Below, piece after piece: positions 9,016-10,961 of a stretch of DNA of 10,961 nucleotides (its first letter is position 1; the number at the start of each line of letters is the position of its first letter). This stretch comes from Isohypsibius dastychi (taxonomy: Eukaryota; Tardigrada; Eutardigrada; Parachela; Isohypsibiidae). The stretch lies in NCBI GenBank assembly GCA_034696485.1, contig JAQIWT010001398.1:1-10961 (forward strand). The letters are read 5' to 3'. Position numbers and translations under genes: made by a program. The notes beneath the pieces are model-generated. The model was given only the letters and a program-made list of their open reading frames with translations. It had not been told where the DNA came from and did not search any database.

Positions 9016-10961
9016 ATGGCTCGAATAGGAGCTGCTATTTTGTTTTTAACCTGCAACGTACTGAGCTCGGGTAAGTTTTCCATTCTCACTGAAGAGTATT
9101 TGGTGTAGAAATGTTGTGTTCTTTAGGTCATGTTTGGGGCTGTGCATTAATTACAGACGAGCTCTCACCAGTTGGAAAACATTTTGTTCGATCACCGAAC
9201 TTCGAGTCACCGTGGGGTTATGGCCGAAATTCGACTTGCAGCGTGACTATCAACGCTCCGCCTGGAACTTTCCTTAACGTAAGAACTTTTGCTTTGATAA
9301 TCAAACCATTCAGAAGTACGTGTACACGAAAAATGCTGAGGTTTGTGTGTGTTTCCAGATTACGGCTGTGACGTTCAGTATGCGGTATAAAAAGCCGAAC
9401 TACATCGAATCGCTTCTTGGAGTCGTCGGTTGGAGTGACAGAGTCGATATCATTGAAAACAGCAGTAATCCTCGGAAATAATATACTACAGGTGGTTCGT
9501 TTTTGTCAACATCAGTTTGATGTAGGTGGATTGAGAATCGGGTCATTCAGGGACGAAGTTGGTCCAAAAGGGCTTGTTTCGGCTGGAGATAGTATTGTAC
9601 GGTATCGGGGACAGGATGCAGTGGACAAGTGAAGGATAAATCCCTGTCTTTGCAGACGTTGGTTTTCACGACGCTTGATCGTGATATCTCGGGATCATCT
9701 GGATTTGGAAGATTTGAAATTGAAATTTCACGTTCGTTTATTGCTGGCAGGACACATCTCCTTGTTGACACTTGACTTCGGCGTTGCTTGCAGGGTATGA
9801 AAAGTTTCCTAAAATCCACACATGTCCGGAACAAAAGTCCACACTTATTTCTCAAAACCAGTTCTGTGACGGTATGGTATCAAAATGATTTAAGATACTG
9901 TATACTCTTTTTCCAATGAGACTATTCACAGGAGTCAAAGATTGCCCCGATGGGTCGGATGAGTTTTGTTTGAAAGAGTGCGGCCACCAAGCTGTCAAGC
10001 CTGATTGGGAGTCATTGGAAGCTCACACTCGAATCGTCAACGGCTCCACGGCTCGCGCACACAGTTGGCCGTGGCAAGTTGCCTTCGAGGCCAACAAAAA
10101 TCTGATCTGCGGTGGATCCCTGGTATAATCAATGATTCAGTCATGAAAGTCTCCTCAAGTTCTGACATTTGCAGATCGCGCCACAATGGGTCATGACTGC
10201 GGCGCATTGTTGTCATGTGTGAGTTAACATCAAATGGTAGTGAAGGTCATGCACGCAAAAAATCTGTATGGCTTCAGAAAGGGTCTGACCACTTCAATGA
10301 TTACCATTGTCACCGGAGCTCACAACAGAAATCGATACCCCAGTGAAGCTTCTATCAGAAGTACCAAAGTCAAGAAAATGTACATCCATCCCAAATACGA
10401 AGACTCACCCATGATCATCAACGATTACTGTCTGTTGCATTTGGAAAAGGTGAGTCTACCAAGTTCACCAATAACGCAGTAGAGGAACCTCGATGTGTTT
10501 TTTGGAAAGCCTGTTGCTTTAACGGCTGAGACCTATCCGGTCTGCCTGCCAACAGGAAATTTCACCGATCAACCAGAGGGCGCTGTGTGCTACGTCACCG
10601 GATGGGGTGCAACGCAACACGGTGTCTCATCTTCACCTGATATTCTACGCCAAGCACCAAGCATGGTTCACGATCAGTCCAAATGTGCTGCTCAATATGA
10701 CGGCGGCATCACCCAAGAAATGCTATGTGGATACAACAGGATGCGTGATACTTGCCAAGGTTTGTACAATAAGTCGTACTCCATCATTCTCTACCTTCTC
10801 AACCATGTGACAACAGGAGATAGTGGTGGTCCATTTGTCTGCAAGATGCCGGGAGATGTCACTAGATTTGAACTGACTGGTGTGACTTCATGGGGCTAGT
10901 AAGTATTAAACTCGATCAAACGATACATGTTCGCAAGTTGATGTGTTTTTAGTAAATGCGC
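9016..10961 (+). CDS. Gene F: secreted CUB-LDLa-trypsin (S1) serine protease, 3' end beyond window
   Basis: Exons: 9016-9070, 9127-9278, 9359-9464, 9526-9596, 9656-9731, 9794-9871, 9932-10122, 10175-10218, 10278-10449, 10510-10759, 10817-10898 and 10953 onward. Phases match throughout, giving at least 428 residues. The order is a signal peptide (MARIGAAILFLTCNVLSS), a CUB domain (about 20-153, with SPNFESPWGY), a short LDLa (164-192, ending CDGVKDCPDGSDEFC), a linker with Cys196, then an S1 protease. Activation would cut at Arg213/Ile214 (R/IVNG). The triad is complete: His254 (TAAHC), Asp307 (NDYCLLHL) and Ser401 (GDSGGP). Asp395, six residues before the serine, marks trypsin-like cleavage after Lys or Arg. 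Cys196 probably ties the regulatory chain to the protease through Cys in YPVCLP. The last visible codons read SWGYKCA, just before the end of the domain. This is a membrane-type or haemolymph-type regulatory protease by layout; its substrate is unknown. Confidence 0.93.

Noticed and set aside
9465-9491. A 27-nt intron in the CUB domain, or read-through to VVRFCQHQ
   Set aside because: The phase does not fit and the length is far too short; the 61-nt intron ending at 9525 keeps the frame and aligns IGSFRDE...SAGDSITLVF with a CUB domain. Not fully excluded.
10450-10482. A 33-nt intron in gene F, giving LEK-RNLDVFFGKPV
   Set aside because: A 60-nt intron (10450-10509) is in the same phase, has the normal length for this genome and gives the usual S1 sequence LEKPVAL...YPVCLP.
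1-10961. CRISPR arrays, rRNA, tRNA or bacterial operon signals
   Set aside because: No direct repeat arrays, no cloverleaf or rRNA-like stretch was seen, and the genes are spliced eukaryotic genes.

Overview
This is eukaryotic genomic DNA from a small-bodied, intron-compact invertebrate. About 28 introns can be placed by splice dinucleotides, reading phase and domain continuity. Nearly all are 52-66 nt, with mostly GTAAG/GTGAG/GTACG-type donors and loosely pyrimidine-rich acceptors. The gene content (astacin with extra Cys-rich domains, a CUB-LDLa-trypsin mosaic, GPI-anchored-looking glycoproteins) fits an ecdysozoan such as a tardigrade or nematode, or a rotifer. The sequence alone does not decide between these.

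Layout. 11-638 (+): the 3' part of a gene for a secreted, Cys-containing protein with a hydrophobic C-terminal tail (gene A). 859-2183 (+): a complete astacin zinc metalloprotease with two identically spaced 8-Cys repeats (gene B). 2809-5197 (+): a complete nine-exon paralogue of gene A (gene C, 604 residues), with signal peptide, Gly/Ala-rich hydrophobic segment, Cys/Tyr-rich stretch, many N-glycosylation sequons and a GPI-type tail. 5277-7838 (-), convergent with C: a complete six-exon gene of 758 residues (gene D). It encodes a secreted protein with a cysteine-free thioredoxin-like region, a PA domain and a two-part PNGase F-type glycoamidase domain. 8058-8474 (-): a broken transposase remnant that looks like the IS6/haloarchaeal ISH DDE type. 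8711-8824 (-): a doubtful short first exon. 9016 to the right edge (+): a CUB-LDLa-trypsin serine protease with at least 12 exons (gene F), cut by the window end.

All five well-supported genes encode proteins with secretory features, although gene A's own N-terminus lies outside the window. Three of them act on or are built from extracellular glycoproteins: two proteases and a glycan-removing amidase. A and C are tandem duplicates that enclose the astacin gene. I see no operon-like arrangement, and a shared function is only a guess. The most interesting points are the unnamed A/C family with its prion-protein-like layout, the Trx-PA-PNGase F architecture in an animal-type genome, the duplicated 8-Cys module on the astacin, and the prokaryote-like transposase relic.
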